The notes under the pieces were generated by a model. That model was not told the origin of the DNA and searched no databases. It worked only from the letters and a program-made list of their open reading frames with translations. A DNA stretch of 64,000 bases from contig JAUZTG010000029.1 in the NCBI GenBank assembly GCA_030734395.1, forward strand, positions 2,852,001-2,916,000, written 5' to 3'. This stretch comes from Sarocladium kiliense (taxonomy: Eukaryota; Ascomycota; Sordariomycetes; Hypocreales; Sarocladiaceae). A program made the position numbers and the translations under genes. This document shows, piece after piece, positions 1 to 11,620 of this stretch; the stretch's first letter is position 1; each line of letters starts with the position of its first letter.

Positions 1-28
1 TCCAGTGGAAGTCAAGTTAGCCGCCACG

Positions 29-1583
29 ATGGGCGCACCGTGGGATGTCGCCTCGCCAGAGGAGCAGCTCTTCGTCATGGTGACAGGCGCAAACAGGTTC
101 GTCCCAAAGCTTCACACCGCCATATCCCTTTGAGCACTCAAATACTAACTCCGACTACAGTGGTATCGGTTTGGCTACCTGCGAACGCCTCATCAACGAA
201 TTCCTTCTCACTCGTCCCCTCACCGCTCACCTCATCCTCCTCCCAACCACCCGTTCCGCATCCAAAGCCCTCGATACGATCTCCCACCTCCGCCGTCACG
301 CCTCCCAAGTCGCCCACACCTCCCTCGCACTCAAGAGGCGCTCTAGCACGGGCTCTTATAATCCTCAATCCGCAATCGATCGAGTTCATATCCTCAGCCC
401 GCAGGTTGATCTATGCGACCTACGTGGCATTCGGGATCTTGCAGAGAGGCTTTGCCATGGTGAGGTTGGCAACCCGAAAGGGTTAGAGGGAGAGTACCTG
501 AATGCAGTGCGCGTGCCGAGGATAGATGCGATTGTATGCAATGCTGGGTTTGGAGGGTGGACAGGGTTCGATTTCTTCGGGGCAATCTGGCAGATTGGGA
601 CGCAAGGAATTCAGAGGGCGGTGACATGGCCAAACTTCAAGGTCCCCATGCCGACGCGCATCTTGAACCAGCAGCCGGGCTATGACTATGTGAGTTTCTT
701 GCTCCTGGCAAGATGATACCCTGATCCGTTACTGACTGTATAGCAGCCTGCGAAGCCTCTTCTTGGTGAGGTGTTCTGCGCATGTGTCTTCGGGCATTAT
801 GTTCTTATCCACGACCTCCTCCCTCTGCTCTGCCGCTCCTCTCCATCCGACACACCTGCTCGCGTCATTTGGTCCAGCAGCGTCGAGGCCGTTGCTTCTG
901 CCTTCGACCCTTCCGACATACAAGCCCTCTCCAACCCAATAGCTTACGAGTCCGCCAAACGACTTACCGACATACTTTCCCTGACCTGCTCGCTACCGTC
1001 CTCAAGCCCGCACTCACGACAATGGCTCACACCGTGTGATGCCACGGTGGCCGCACAGAAGCCATACCCGCCCAAGGTCTACCTTACGCATCCCGGTGTC
1101 GTTGCCAGCACATTCTTCCCTGTACCCTGGTTCCTCATGTGGGCATATAGGTGGATTCTGGTGGTGGCAAGGTGGCTCGGGTCGCCATGGCACTGCGTCA
1201 ATAGCTATTCAGGGTCTAAATCAGCAGGCTGGCTAGTCTTGGAGCCACAGGCAAGTCTAGACGCGAGCGAAGGTGAGAGGGTGAAGTGGGGATCTACATG
1301 TGACACGAAACTCCGTGAGGGTGTCAAGCGTACGGAGGTCGATGGCTGGGGTTGGGAGGGCAAGCCCGTGGATGCTGAGAAGGTGAGGGCTGACACAGCA
1401 GAGGGTGTTCTGCACATGGGTGTGGGCAGGCATAAAATTAGAGATACAACTGAGGAGGACGTGAGACTGTTTGAAGAGCAAGGAAAGGAGTGCTGGCAGG
1501 AGATGGAGAAGTTGAGAGGTGTGTGGGAGGAGATCGCTGTGGAGAAGGGAATGCTGGATGCGCAGATTAACGGGAAGCACTAG
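29..1583 (+). CDS. erg27: 3-ketosteroid reductase (short-chain dehydrogenase) of ergosterol synthesis
   Basis: Reduces the C3 ketone of sterol intermediates with NADPH after C4 demethylation; the family works at the ER in a complex with Erg25/Erg26. Three exons are inferred: 29-96, 161-689 and 744-1583, giving 478 aa. The first join restores the cofactor loop TGANSGIG at residues 19-26, which fixes both the first intron and the start (ATG in a GCCACG context). The SDR catalytic elements follow: SSS at about 243-245 and YESAK with Tyr267 and Lys271. A hydrophobic stretch near residues 330-360 (WFLMWAYRWILVVARWL) suggests membrane association. The N-half loop with NAGFGGW and the long charged C-terminus match Erg27 rather than generic SDRs. 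The gene begins only 28 bases into the window, so the promoter is outside. Tail-to-tail with the next gene, 229 bases apart. Confidence 0.92.
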
Positions 1584-1812
1584 GATGGAGGGCACTGACC
1601 GTATAATAATAGTAATGAAGCATGGAGACTGAGATAACGAGCTGGAAGAGTGATGACATCGCCTGCATTTCGCCTTGTAACCCCGAAACGCCAAAGCTAA
1701 GTAGCCCAAGTCTGACAACCCCCGGATATCACAACGGGTCCGAACAAAACCAAGAAGAGATAGAAAGCAACATGTTCCTATGAATTAATGGCACAAATCA
1801 AAACGCAACCTT

Positions 1813-3888
1813 TCATGACCCTTCATCCGACCTCACTCTCCTCAAAACGACCTTATGCCCCCTCCCAAACAGCCCAAGACACAATGGCAACGGCATAACC
1901 GCCAACGCAACAACCGCCTGGAAGATCAATGCCCTCTTCATATTCTTCGGCGGATCGGCGTCTTTCCCATCGACGAGCGCATCACTCACCAGCACGAAGA
2001 CGGCGCCGAAGAGTTGGCCGCCCGCCCAGGCGAAGGTGGATGTCACAGCCGGATTGAGCGGGTGGGTGAGTTCGATGAGATACTCAAGGGCGATTGGGAG
2101 AAGGGAGAAGGAAGAGGCGCCGAGGAGGGCGAGAATGATGTATGGCCCAGGTATGGACCGGGTCTCTGGCATCCAGATAAAAATGAGGTAGCTGATGGCA
2201 ATGAGTGGTACAAGGACCTTGATCGCGAGGAGGAACTTCTTCGTTCTGTCGATGACGGGGGCGGCACAGCCTGAGACAACGAGACCGACGACGATGAGGA
2301 CGGCGCCTGCGATACCGGCTTGGTCGTCGGTGTAGTCGTAGGGGGTGAGCATCTGGTTGAGGAGGGAAGAGAGGGAGTTGAAGAAGCCGACGTAGACCAT
2401 GAAAGGGATGAGGATGAGGTAGAGCTCGAGGGAGTGGAGGGCTGGGAGGGAGGCGCGGAGTCGCAGTTTGGGGGTGGTTGAAGAGGGACCGACGGGCGTT
2501 GGGGGGTGGGAGGGGATAAAGAAGCATGGGACGGCGGCGACGGTTGACTGGAGGTTGTTAGTTGGATTCTTGATTCTTGACGGTACTTGAAGGTGATGCA
2601 AGGTGTAATGTAGATCGAGTGAGAGTGGATGTGAAGAAGGTTCCAGGTGTGAATGTGAGAAAGGTGATTAGCAGGGTAAGACTCACAATGACAGAAACCC
2701 AGAGAACCATATCCGACACATCTCCAGGCTTGCTCACCCAGAACGGATTGATCAACTGACCCAATGCCGCCCCAAATGGATTCGCCAGCGTCGTCAACGC
2801 TGTAGCAGCAACCCTGCCCCTATTCGTGAACCACAAATCCGAATACCTCGTCGGCGCGGCCAACACAAACGGCTGGGCGAATCCAATCAGGATCTCACCG
2901 GCCATAGCGTACGCAAACTTGCCTCCATTCTCGGCCTTGGAGGTCGACCCGGCGTAGCGGATCCAGTTGCCGAGTAGTAGGAGGAGAGCGGCGAGGGCGA
3001 GAGAGATGCGTAGACCGTGGTGGTGCTGCAGGGCGTAGAGGGAGATGGGGGAGACGACGACGAAGGAGAGGAAGAAGGCGGTTGAGAGCCAGTTGATGGC
3101 GGATTCGCGGACGGAGAAGTAGGTTGCTGCATTGGAGGCGACGGGGGCGTACGTAAGCCACTGGAGAGTGTTAGTGTTAGTGTTAGTGTGTGTGCGTGAG
3201 AAAGAAGCTGAATGTGTGGAAGTATTTGTGGATGTGTGAGATGGAGGGGTGAGATGAGGCTGGCTGGGATGCAGGGGACAATGGTGTGCGTGAGAAGGCA
3301 TGTGGTTGGTGCATGGAGCGCGGCGTAGACGAGGCTCTGGAGAATTGGTGACGTATAAGTGCACCTCACAGCTGTTCTGAACTCTCGTGCTGCGACTTCA
3401 AACGCAGCAGAGTGACTCCTCGTAGGGCAGAGGCAGTGCGACGATGCCTTCACTGGGCCGTAGCGGCATCCAGCGAGTCGCAGTAGGAGGCAAGACAGCA
3501 CGCGACACCTACGCAACACTTGTCGCCAGTTGCATACCAACACCAACTCAAACGCTGCACGGCTCAAGGGTACTCCCAAGAGGAAAAGAAAGGTGAGACA
3601 TACCCCCCAAGATACAACAATGTTCATCAACGTCAACTGAACCAACCCAAACCACCTCCTTTTGTATGTGCGATACACCACCGTCGTCGAGCTTCCCGGC
3701 GCAGTCTCAGCCGTCGCAACGCCCTCAAGCGCATTCCCATCGCTGGAGCCTGGCTGGCCACCGCGCTCATGGAGGGGGAAGTCGTTGGTGGTGCTGCTGG
3801 TGAGGTTTGCCTTGGAGTCGCGGTCGTGGTCTGGGGAGGTGTCGTCGGTAGGAGTGGTGGCTTTGCGCCAGAAGCGTGGGGAGGGCAT
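1813..3888 (-). CDS. MFS transporter of the FLVCR-like family
   Basis: Exons read from the right: 3604-3888, 2687-3160 and 1813-2547, all phase 0, giving 497 aa. After a polar N-terminus of about 75 residues, RRWFGLVQL begins the first helix. Joining the exons gives VVSWGWLTYAPVA, which matches the first-helix layout of FLVCR-type carriers. The loop with INWLS, the GNWIRYAG segment and the conserved middle (LWFTNRGRVAATALTTLANPFG) are also family-like. About 12 hydrophobic segments are visible. Animal FLVCR proteins move choline/ethanolamine or have been linked to haem; fungal substrates are unknown to me, so no substrate is assigned. The first intron, 443 bases, is long for this genome and carries a TTAGTG repeat; the second is 139 bases. 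Confidence 0.85.
3165..3192. repeat. short TTAGTG repeat inside an intron
   Basis: Three perfect TTAGTG units (3171-3188) sit in the first intron of the FLVCR-like transporter, next to its 3' splice site, and run into a TG-rich stretch. Seen directly; no function known. Confidence 0.8.
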
Positions 3889-6009
3889 GGCTTGGAGAGA
3901 GCCTTAGGTGGTGAGTTGGTGAGTGCAGGTCATTGATTTTTGAGCAATGCGAGGCGTGGTGGTGAGACAATGAAAGAGAGGCCGTGGGAGAATGACTGTG
4001 GTTGAGGTGAGGTGGAAGATTAGATGGCGCGTGACCTGGCTAGGGATGGATGGATGGATGGATAGTGTAGGTGGTGAGAGGCAGTCCAGCCAAGGTCGCT
4101 CAAAGCAGCATCCAGCTCATTATTAACTTAATTACCTTCTGGCTATTTCCCCAACTGCACCTACAGTCGGTCGTCTGCTATTCGCGTCCCCAATGTACCT
4201 TAGTGTCTCCCATTCCATCCGATGCGACCCTGTTGCTTTGCCCTGTCCCCTCCCATCCATCCAATCCATCCCCTTTCCACCCGCTGTGCCGCAGCCGCCA
4301 CCTCTCCAAATCAAGCCAGTATCTTTGCTACGGGCGCAATTCCATCGGCCGAGTTCTGGAACCTGGTTCAAGCTTGTCACTGCTACAGGCGACTCTCTTT
4401 GTCTCGTACAATGGCTGAATGACAGCTACTGCAAGTGAGAAAGGGGGAATTACGGGACCCTGTTTAAGCGTCTGACACGCGCCTCGCCTGGGTTTGAATT
4501 TCCATGGGAGTACTCCGTAGCGTAGACTGTAAATTGCCCACGTATCATCATGGGCCGTGGTGGTCTGTGAATTGCAAGCACGCTTCAACTTATCCCCAGT
4601 CATGCATCTCTTCCAGTAATTGATCAATAGTCTATCTTGTCAATATACTGTCACGGGCAAATCTCATTGCATCTTTCTATCTGTGCCTCGGCTGCATGCA
4701 GCCACCAACTCTCCTCCCCCTCCTCATCCTATACTTCGCAGCGTAAGCGATAGTAAACATGCATCCATCACCTCGACCTTCACGCGCCCTTCCAACCCCA
4801 GATACCCTTTTCTCCTCATGCCGTATGCCCAATGACTTATCTAGCCTACTCGTAACCCACTCCACCTCAAACTCAGTCCCCACGCGCCTCACACATTCCC
4901 GTTTCAGCCTCGACTGTCGCCCGGAGCTATCTACGCTTAACCATCCGATCATTCATGCAACCCATAGCAGATCAGACTGCGAAATCTCCCAGCCTTCTGG
5001 AAAATAATCCATATCCTTGTGATGCTCAAACTTACGGTCTGGTGTAAGGCGAACCTCAAACTTGGCGTCTTTCTCAGGTCAGCTTGCTTCATCAAGGTGG
5101 GTTTCCTCGTTGATCATCCATCAGCCCTGTGATGCGAACAGAAGGCGGGCGTTCGGAGGGTTTCACGATAGCGTCGTTGTGGGACGTTTGCTCGCTTGCT
5201 GCTCTACTCGTGGCGATATGCCGATGCCGGATCCCCGACTTTAACAAATCCGACGCTGCCGTAAACTACTCATGCTCCTCTAACAGGATTGATCCTTGTT
5301 CTTGAGCGAGTCTGAGAGGCGATAAAGTTCGCCGGATGCGCCCTTGATATCTCCAGGATGTTGATCATGAGGGATACTAAGGATCAGGACCGGAAAGATC
5401 AATGCTCCGCCACCGCGCGTCGTGTCGTCCTGTGCTGCTGGTAGGAAGATGCTGATACCGAGGCAGTGACGCTGCATCAGATGCGAATGAACTCTGACGA
5501 GTCGTTCAATGTTCGTCTTCGGGCAAACTGACCCTCTCAGCCCGTCCTTAGGCGTGCTTCGGCACACCTAGCAACCTCAGCGCGCAAGTCACATCTGGAC
5601 TTCAGGGTAAACCAGCAACGATGGCTCCGCATATCCAGCTTGGCTCTTTGGAAGATCATCCATCGCTGCTGACACTGATTCCTCTGCCGGACTTTGGAAG
5701 GAAAGATGTGGACAACGATATAGACAGGGAGAGAGCTTTCTATTCTAGGAGCCGCTGCAACGTATAATACAGGCACCACTCCCACCCTTCCATCAAACAT
5801 CAGCAACCCTCAACCTCCTCCATGATCATCATCAATAAGGAACCATCCCCTTCACCAATGAATCGTACAGAGGCGCCCATCCCGCGACCTGTCTTCCCTT
5901 GCTCCCTCGAGAAACCAAGACGACAAGACGAACCGTAATAATGTGATCGATTATCGGTAGGACAGGTGGCGTTCGGAACAGCCTCGTTTATATCGTAGCT
6001 CTATCGCAT
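3889..6009. other. intergenic region, no gene recognised
   Basis: About 2.1 kb between the divergent transporter start and the QCR6 stop codon. It holds a (GGAT)5 microsatellite at 4044-4063, CT-rich stretches at 4215-4300 and only short open frames with no protein character. Part must be the transporter promoter. No tRNA or other RNA gene was recognised. Confidence 0.6.
4044..4063. repeat. (GGAT)5 microsatellite
   Basis: Five perfect tandem GGAT units, about 155 bases upstream of the transporter start codon. Seen directly. Confidence 0.9.
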
Positions 6010-6825
6010 TTACTTCAGCTTCGACCAGAGCTTCGGCGCAGCGCAGGCGGTAGCGCAGTGTGCGAGGTGGAAGACTAGAAAATCCAATCGTCAGCAAAGA
6101 TCCAAACTACTCTCGTGTCACCTCCTCTCCCCCAGTCCTAGAGTTCAGACGGCACCCAAGTGCACGCATCTGGCTCTAATGCTAGACAGGTTGACAATGT
6201 GAAGAAAGACGTACACTCCTCAACGCAGTCCTCGGTAACCTCTCCCTCGCTCTCCTGCTTCTGCACACGCGCAGCGCAGTCGTCGTAGTGGTGCTTGGCC
6301 GGGGCGCACTGGGGAGCGTTCTTGCACTCTATTGACACACAATCTCGTTAGTATCCCTCTCTCGTAACCGATTGCCCAACACCTCGACCTAGCGGGAACC
6401 GAAACAGTCGAATCTCCCTGGCCGCTGTCGCTGAGCACGGAAAAACAACTCACCCTCCTCAAGAGTCTCCTTGGGATCGACGATCTCCTCCTCATCATCC
6501 TCTTCTTCCTCCTCCTCCTCTTCCTCCTCCTCCTCACCAGCGTCCTCCTCGGCGTCCTCTGACGACTCCTCGGTCTTCTCCTCGGTCTCGGCGTCGTCGG
6601 ACTTGGTCTCCTCGGTGCTCTCCTCCTGCTGTTCGTTCCTGAGGTTAGCAATCTGAAAAGAATTGACGTCCTACGTCGTAATTGATCCCATGGGAGGAGC
6701 GATCATGGGGCGTGAAGGATGTTGTCGTATCGTACCTTGCTCTCCTCAGCTGGAGCCTCCGCCTCGACGACACTCCATGGCGTCACCGCCTCGACCATAT
6801 CTGTGAACGCGTCCCAGATACCCAT
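6010..6825 (-). CDS. QCR6: Ubiquinol-cytochrome c reductase hinge protein (complex III subunit 6)
   Basis: Acidic hinge subunit of the mitochondrial bc1 complex, which helps dock cytochrome c on cytochrome c1. Four exons are inferred from the right: 6736-6825, 6454-6652, 6215-6328 and 6010-6074, giving 155 aa. The N-terminus MGIWDAFTDMVEAVTPW is followed by a very acidic stretch with a run of about 12 glutamates (codons GAG/GAA). The conserved cysteine core ECKNAPQCAPAKHHYDDC comes next, then a second cysteine pair in CVEEFFHLAHCATAC and the end KLWSKLK. The last exon has only 65 coding bases and was placed by completing this conserved end. The introns (83, 125 and 140 bases) are dense for such a small gene. 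Confidence 0.93.
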
Positions 6826-7372
6826 TGTGTCTGTCGTTTATCCTGATTCCCGAGCGGGCCGTGTGGTGGGTGGCTTGAAGGGGTTGGTGGTTGGAAGGGG
6901 TTGAAGCGTCATATAAAATCCTCGGGAAAGCTCTCTCGGTCGGGAGGTCTCGAAACTGGGACCATGCGATTTGTGAATTGGGGCGCTGTGATTGGTCAGT
7001 GGTTGCCGGTAAAAGTCTGGCTGGCTGTCACGTGATGGAGACGCCTCGAGCCTGAGGCTCAACTGTGGTTGATAATATACATTGGCAATCTCACAGATAC
7101 CACGTCTAATGAAAAGGAAACACTCAGAAATGGCTTCGCGATATCGCCTCGTCGTCCGGTGAGTGTATTCATAATGCTTGATGCGCTGTCCCAGTCTTCA
7201 TGCAATCGCAACGCCGAAACTCCAAATGGCCGCCACGGGAAACAGACCAATGCCACCCACGCAGCAGCCGACTCAGCCTGACTCAATGCCATAACCCTGA
7301 GTAGGCAACCGTCTTACAAAATGCAACTCTGCTTATGCTCTCTGACGCAAATCTCACCAGGCTGTCGCCTTT
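6826..7372. other. intergenic region upstream of QCR6
   Basis: About 550 bases between the QCR6 start and the 3' end of the GRAM-domain gene, both on the minus strand. It should hold the QCR6 promoter. No other gene seen; a TATA-like ATATAAAA at 6911-6918 points the wrong way for QCR6. Confidence 0.6.
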
Positions 7373-8266
7373 TTAGTCATCGCGCTCACCTCGGTCTGCT
7401 TCTCCGCGTATATGATCCTCCAACCGATTGCTAATTTGCTGGGCCTGCGCCTCGTCATATCCCGGTGGCGGTTCGTCAGGTCCTCGACGACTCGCTGAGC
7501 TGCCCGACATGCCAGGCTGTGCTGGAGGTGCTGCCAATGTGCTTTCCGTAGCTGCTGCCTCCGTCGCTTCGTACGCTGGCAATGGCTCATCAGGGACGTC
7601 AGCGCCAGGTCCCATCTCTCTTCGCATCTCTTGATACTGGTACAAGCGTTCCCGGAGCGTGATGTAGGTCTCATTGAAGTCCATCATGCCACCATCTGAA
7701 AAGGTGAATTTGACTTCGATTCGGGGGATGTCTGGGGGAATGCCGCCTCCTGATACAGGAATGCAGTCCGACTTCCATACCCCTGTACATTGGTGTTAGC
7801 ACTGCTTCATAAACCAAATCATAAACTAAAGAGGACATGAAAATGTGTCATCACTTACATCCCCACCACATACTGCTGCTGGTCGTTGAGTCCTGGAATT
7901 TGAGAATCGGCGCACTGAATGATTCGAACCTCGGTTCTTGCGTGGGCTTTGCTGGCAGATAAACAATCTGAAATATCACTTAGCAACGATACTGTTGATT
8001 CGGCGACAAGATGCGCTTACTCTCTTATTCGTCAGGAATAGAGTTCCCTTGTCGCTTTTTCGATGGAAAGCAGGACATCTTGATCTCAACTCCGCGGGGA
8101 CGGAGAGGTCGCATGATATGCGAGACTCAAGCTTCTGCAATATGCGCTCATTTCCCAACTTGACGAACCCGCCCTGGTTCAGCATCACCCAACTATCGGC
8201 ATTGTTAGGATCCGTCTGACGATCAAATCGAGGACTTGTGACCAGGAATGCTTGAGGATTGTCCAT
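7373..8266 (-). CDS. GRAM-domain protein with PY motifs (WBP2-like, UPF0664 type)
   Basis: Exons from the right: 8021-8266, 7859-7967 and 7373-7782, giving 254 aa. The first two exons encode a GRAM/PH-like fold; joining them gives the hallmark GTLFLTNKRIVYLPAKP, followed by FESFSAPILKFQDS. The end is Pro/Ala-rich and holds two PY-type motifs, LPAY (186-189) and PPGY (224-227), the kind that bind WW domains of Nedd4/Rsp5 ligases. WBP2 in animals and a stress-induced fission yeast protein share this layout. By family this would be a membrane-lipid or WW-ligase adaptor; the exact role here is inference. The start ATG in MDNPQAFLV was chosen because it directly precedes the domain; longer in-frame upstream codons look like leader sequence. 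Confidence 0.84.
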
Positions 8267-8562
8267 CCCACGATGTGTGGTGCGGCAACGTGTTACGAGA
8301 GGTTGTGGTTTGTGCAGAAGATGAATACAAGAGGATGGGGTGAAAGTGTGGATAGTGGCAAAGAAGCAATGGTCCGCTGGGGAGGAGAACTGATGACAAC
8401 AATGATGCAATTGAAGTCTCGCTCTCATTCAGGAAAAAAAATTGAACAAAGGGATTCAGAGGGAGGGGGGAAGAGGAAACAAGGGAAAAGGGCGTATAGT
8501 TACTTGATGGACATGGCTGGGGGTCCCGGCGAAGGCAGCCTAGGCTCTAGCGCAGGGCCGAG

Positions 8563-8570
8563 TTATATAA
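8563..8570 (-). promoter_or_regulatory. TATA-like element upstream of the GRAM-domain gene
   Basis: Palindromic TTATATAA about 300 bases upstream of the minus-strand start codon at 8266. Placement is plausible if the leader is a few hundred bases long; unproven. Confidence 0.35.
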
Positions 8571-8924
8571 GTAACAATGATCCGTTCCTAGCCCGAGTCC
8601 GGGGGTGGACAAGGTGCATACAACTGCACCTGGTCACTGGGCGAAGCGAAGAGAGTGTAACAGAAAAGAGGCCGACTTAAGTGCCTTGATTCAAGACAGG
8701 AGTGAAAGGGGGGTGGGAAAGCCGAAAAAGTGTGGACGCCAGTTCGTCAAGGCGCAGGATAGGCGGCGTAGGTGCTGCAGAAAGCAAAGGCCGGGAGTCG
8801 TTGGAGAATGGGCCGGAGTTTGGAGGTGGATAGCGACTTAGTTTGTGTGTGCGAGTGGTGCGTAAGTGTGCGTCTGTGGTGTGTCACTTGCAAGCGTGCG
8901 TGTGGTATGTCCGTGTGTGGGTGA

Positions 8925-8944
8925 GCAAGCAAGCAAGCAAGCAA
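8925..8944. repeat. (GCAA)5 microsatellite
   Basis: Five perfect GCAA units flanked by GTGTG/GCGTG-rich DNA. Seen directly. Confidence 0.9.
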
Positions 8945-9261
8945 ACGCGCGCGGTGCGCAAGTGCGTGTGTGCTGTTGGAGAGCGGAGTATACGGAGGAG
9001 GATGGTGTGGGTCGAGAAGCAGTGAGACAAGCAAGGAGCCGGTGGGAGAAGGATTTCGAAGAGGCTGGTGGATGAGGTTCGAGGATAGTAACCCGACGAA
9101 GCGGAGGCGAAGAGGGGCAGGCAGTGAGCTGCCTGCGAGGTTGACAGAATGAAGCGGTCTTGGTACTATTCTTGCGTGAGCCGGTGGGGTTCTGGCGACG
9201 GGCGTGGGATGAGACGGAGTTGATGTGAGGTGAGGTGAAGCACGGCGTCGAAGCGAGGCCC

Positions 9262-9301
9262 GGTCAGGTCAGATCAGATCAGGTCAGGTCCGGTCAGGTA
9301 T
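9262..9301. repeat. GGTCA/GATCA pentamer tandem array
   Basis: Eight adjoining 5-base units of GGTCA with single-base variants (GATCA, GGTCC, GGTAT). Seen directly; it lies about 1 kb upstream of the GRAM-domain gene. Confidence 0.85.
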
Positions 9302-11620
9302 GGGATAAGATGGTATGGGAAGGCTGCGGGGGAGGGGTCGTCGGCGGCGGCGTTTGCTTGGGGTCTTGTCTTGGATGAAACGAGAGGAGCTGGGGTGACG
9401 AGTAGATGGTGGTGGTTTGCAGGCACAGGATGGATCAGGTGGCTTGTCCGTCTTCTAGTTAGAGAGAAGCCAAAGGTACATCCGTTGGCGAGGCTGCTGC
9501 CTTAACCAGTCAGGATGATGGACCAGGTACCGGCGTTGGGATAGCTTTGTTGAAGATGATGACGGAGGCTTGGATGGAATGGAAAGCTGGCGTAGCAGGC
9601 AGCCTTGGCTCCAGAACAGGCACCGGACCGGGGGAACGACCCGGAGGATGGGTTGCTGGGTTCTTGATGTGCCGGCAGTGTTTCTGGGCACGCGATGGAA
9701 TGATGATCAAGGGTTTCGAGAAGGTCGTTAGGCGGGAATCCTTTGAGCGAGTAATGTTGAGAAGGGCGATGCTGAAGATTGTGGCGTTGGGATGGGATGG
9801 GTTCGGATGGGCTACTTGGCTGTGTTAAGGTTGTTGGTTGTTGAGGTTCAGGCGGCAAGCCCGGTAAACACCAGGCAGCCTTACTGCTGAAGTGTGGCGG
9901 AAGGTGCTACAATTAGTGCTTGCGCTACAGGTATCATAGGCAGCGTGGCCTCGTGGCCGCCTGAGTTCCACCGATGCCGTGATGACCAACCTTGATAGGC
10001 CACGTGCTCAGGATCACGATACAGGGTAGCTGGGAAGAAGACCAGATACAATCCAACCTCGACCTCACTTCCTCCAACACGAAGTATAAGGTGCTTGCTT
10101 GCTTCTTCCAGCATCACAAGCTATCTTAGCTATCCCGACCAGGCGATGCGCCCAAAAAGGGTTCTCTCAACTTCTCGCCCAAGTCTGGCTCGCCGTCCGA
10201 CTTGCATACAACGGCGCCTCACTAGGGCCTCCCCGGCATAACGTACCGTACCTGTCTACCAGCTGCATGCCGCTATTGTCTTGTCCACACACCAATTTCA
10301 CAAACTTAATACTTCTGACCTATCACTCATCACAAATGCTTGCTTCATGTTCTCTGCTGGCGCAAAGAGGGTCACATCGAAGCAGGAGCCACCAACTTCC
10401 CAGAAACACCTCTATCTCCCATCCCAATGCGCCTTCTCCGTCATCGTGCCGCAAACCTGCAGCCCTGTCCCCAGCCTATCCAACCAAGGTATCCAGGTGT
10501 GGGAAGGAAAGCCTCAGTCAAAACCATTTCAACCTTCACACACCGTCTATTCGGTTATCTTCCCCTTTGGTACCGGCTTTTTCCGTGGACAACACCGGCC
10601 ACAACCATCCGGACGGTGACACTAGCTTAGCGACTCCCTGTCTGCATATAGCCTGCATGTCTGTCCTCCCACATCCTCTTCCGGGCATCATCTACAAGCT
10701 TTCCGTGGGTTCAAGGTTTCCACTGTCCATTCTCGGTGACGATGCTTGCACTGAACGCAGCGGAGTCTCTGGCTAAAGTGGTACAGCGCCCAGAAAACGG
10801 AATCCGCCATGGGACCACCCTTGCGGGCCGTGGCGCTGCTCCGTTCATGCGTGAACCCCCTGGCCTGGCTTCGTGAACCACACCGCCGGTCTGCGGTTGG
10901 AGGAAGTCCGTTTCGGTTCTTTTATCAGTAGCCAATCGCAACAAGAGCGACAGGCGAAACCTTCCTTGAACTCTTCCCCTACTCATGCACATCGCCATGT
11001 CTCACAATCATGCACTACATGACTCTGCGAACAAATCCAACAAACTCTGTGAACACTAACAGTAGGAGTAACAACCGTTGTGTGCTGTACAACAAGAGGA
11101 AGTCCCGTCGCCGAACAAGGGCTAGGAAGAACATGGCTCCTATACCGTGAGCGGTATAGCCAACCCATGCGATGCATGCATACCCGGATACCCCGAGCCA
11201 TGCATCAAAACGGACAACGCATCGATTCCAAGTGACTGGCAATGACGCCCAGGCATGATTCAAGTAAGACAGAGGTGGCCAGGATACACAATATTTGTCC
11301 TTTCCAATGTTGGTGATAGGGCTTACTATTCCCACCAGGCAAGGTTTCAGAACCATTTGTGATGCACACTTTTAATTCCCTCTCATAATTTCATCAAAAC
11401 ATACCGGCGTAGACGGCATGTCATGGAGCACAATCATTATCAAGAAAAAACATGAGAGCCCCGTATGCCGAACAATGAACCTGAGCCATGAAAAAAAAAA
11501 AAGACCCCAAAAGAAAGACCAAGAACCTGAAGGAACATGTCACCCTTTCATGTGCCTCAATAACACGTGATACCAACCATGCATCATCTTGCTTCCCCCC
11601 CTGTTGGAAGCTACTCGTGC

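Larger units (their letters stand above)
8267..11620. other. 3.3-kb region without a recognisable gene
   Basis: The longest gene-free stretch in the window. It contains the promoter side of the GRAM-domain gene, low-complexity G-rich DNA, a (GCAA)5 repeat and a GGTCA-type pentamer array. The open frames here begin at non-ATG codons or have compositions like random sequence, so none is called. It may hold a long leader or a non-coding RNA; nothing in the sequence proves either. Confidence 0.5.

Noticed and set aside
4365..4500. GGTTCAAG and GGTTTGAAT motifs that look like tRNA B boxes
   Set aside because: They lack the CC of the consensus and a matching A box or acceptor stem.
10099..10776. 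225-codon open frame on the plus strand
   Set aside because: It starts at TTG, is rich in Ser/Pro/His and Cys, has no domain, and several other frames in the same place look alike; composition-driven.
11015..11356. 113-codon minus-strand frame with a true ATG and hydrophobic stretches
   Set aside because: No conserved motif, no splice partners, low-complexity LLLLLL run; too little evidence for a gene.
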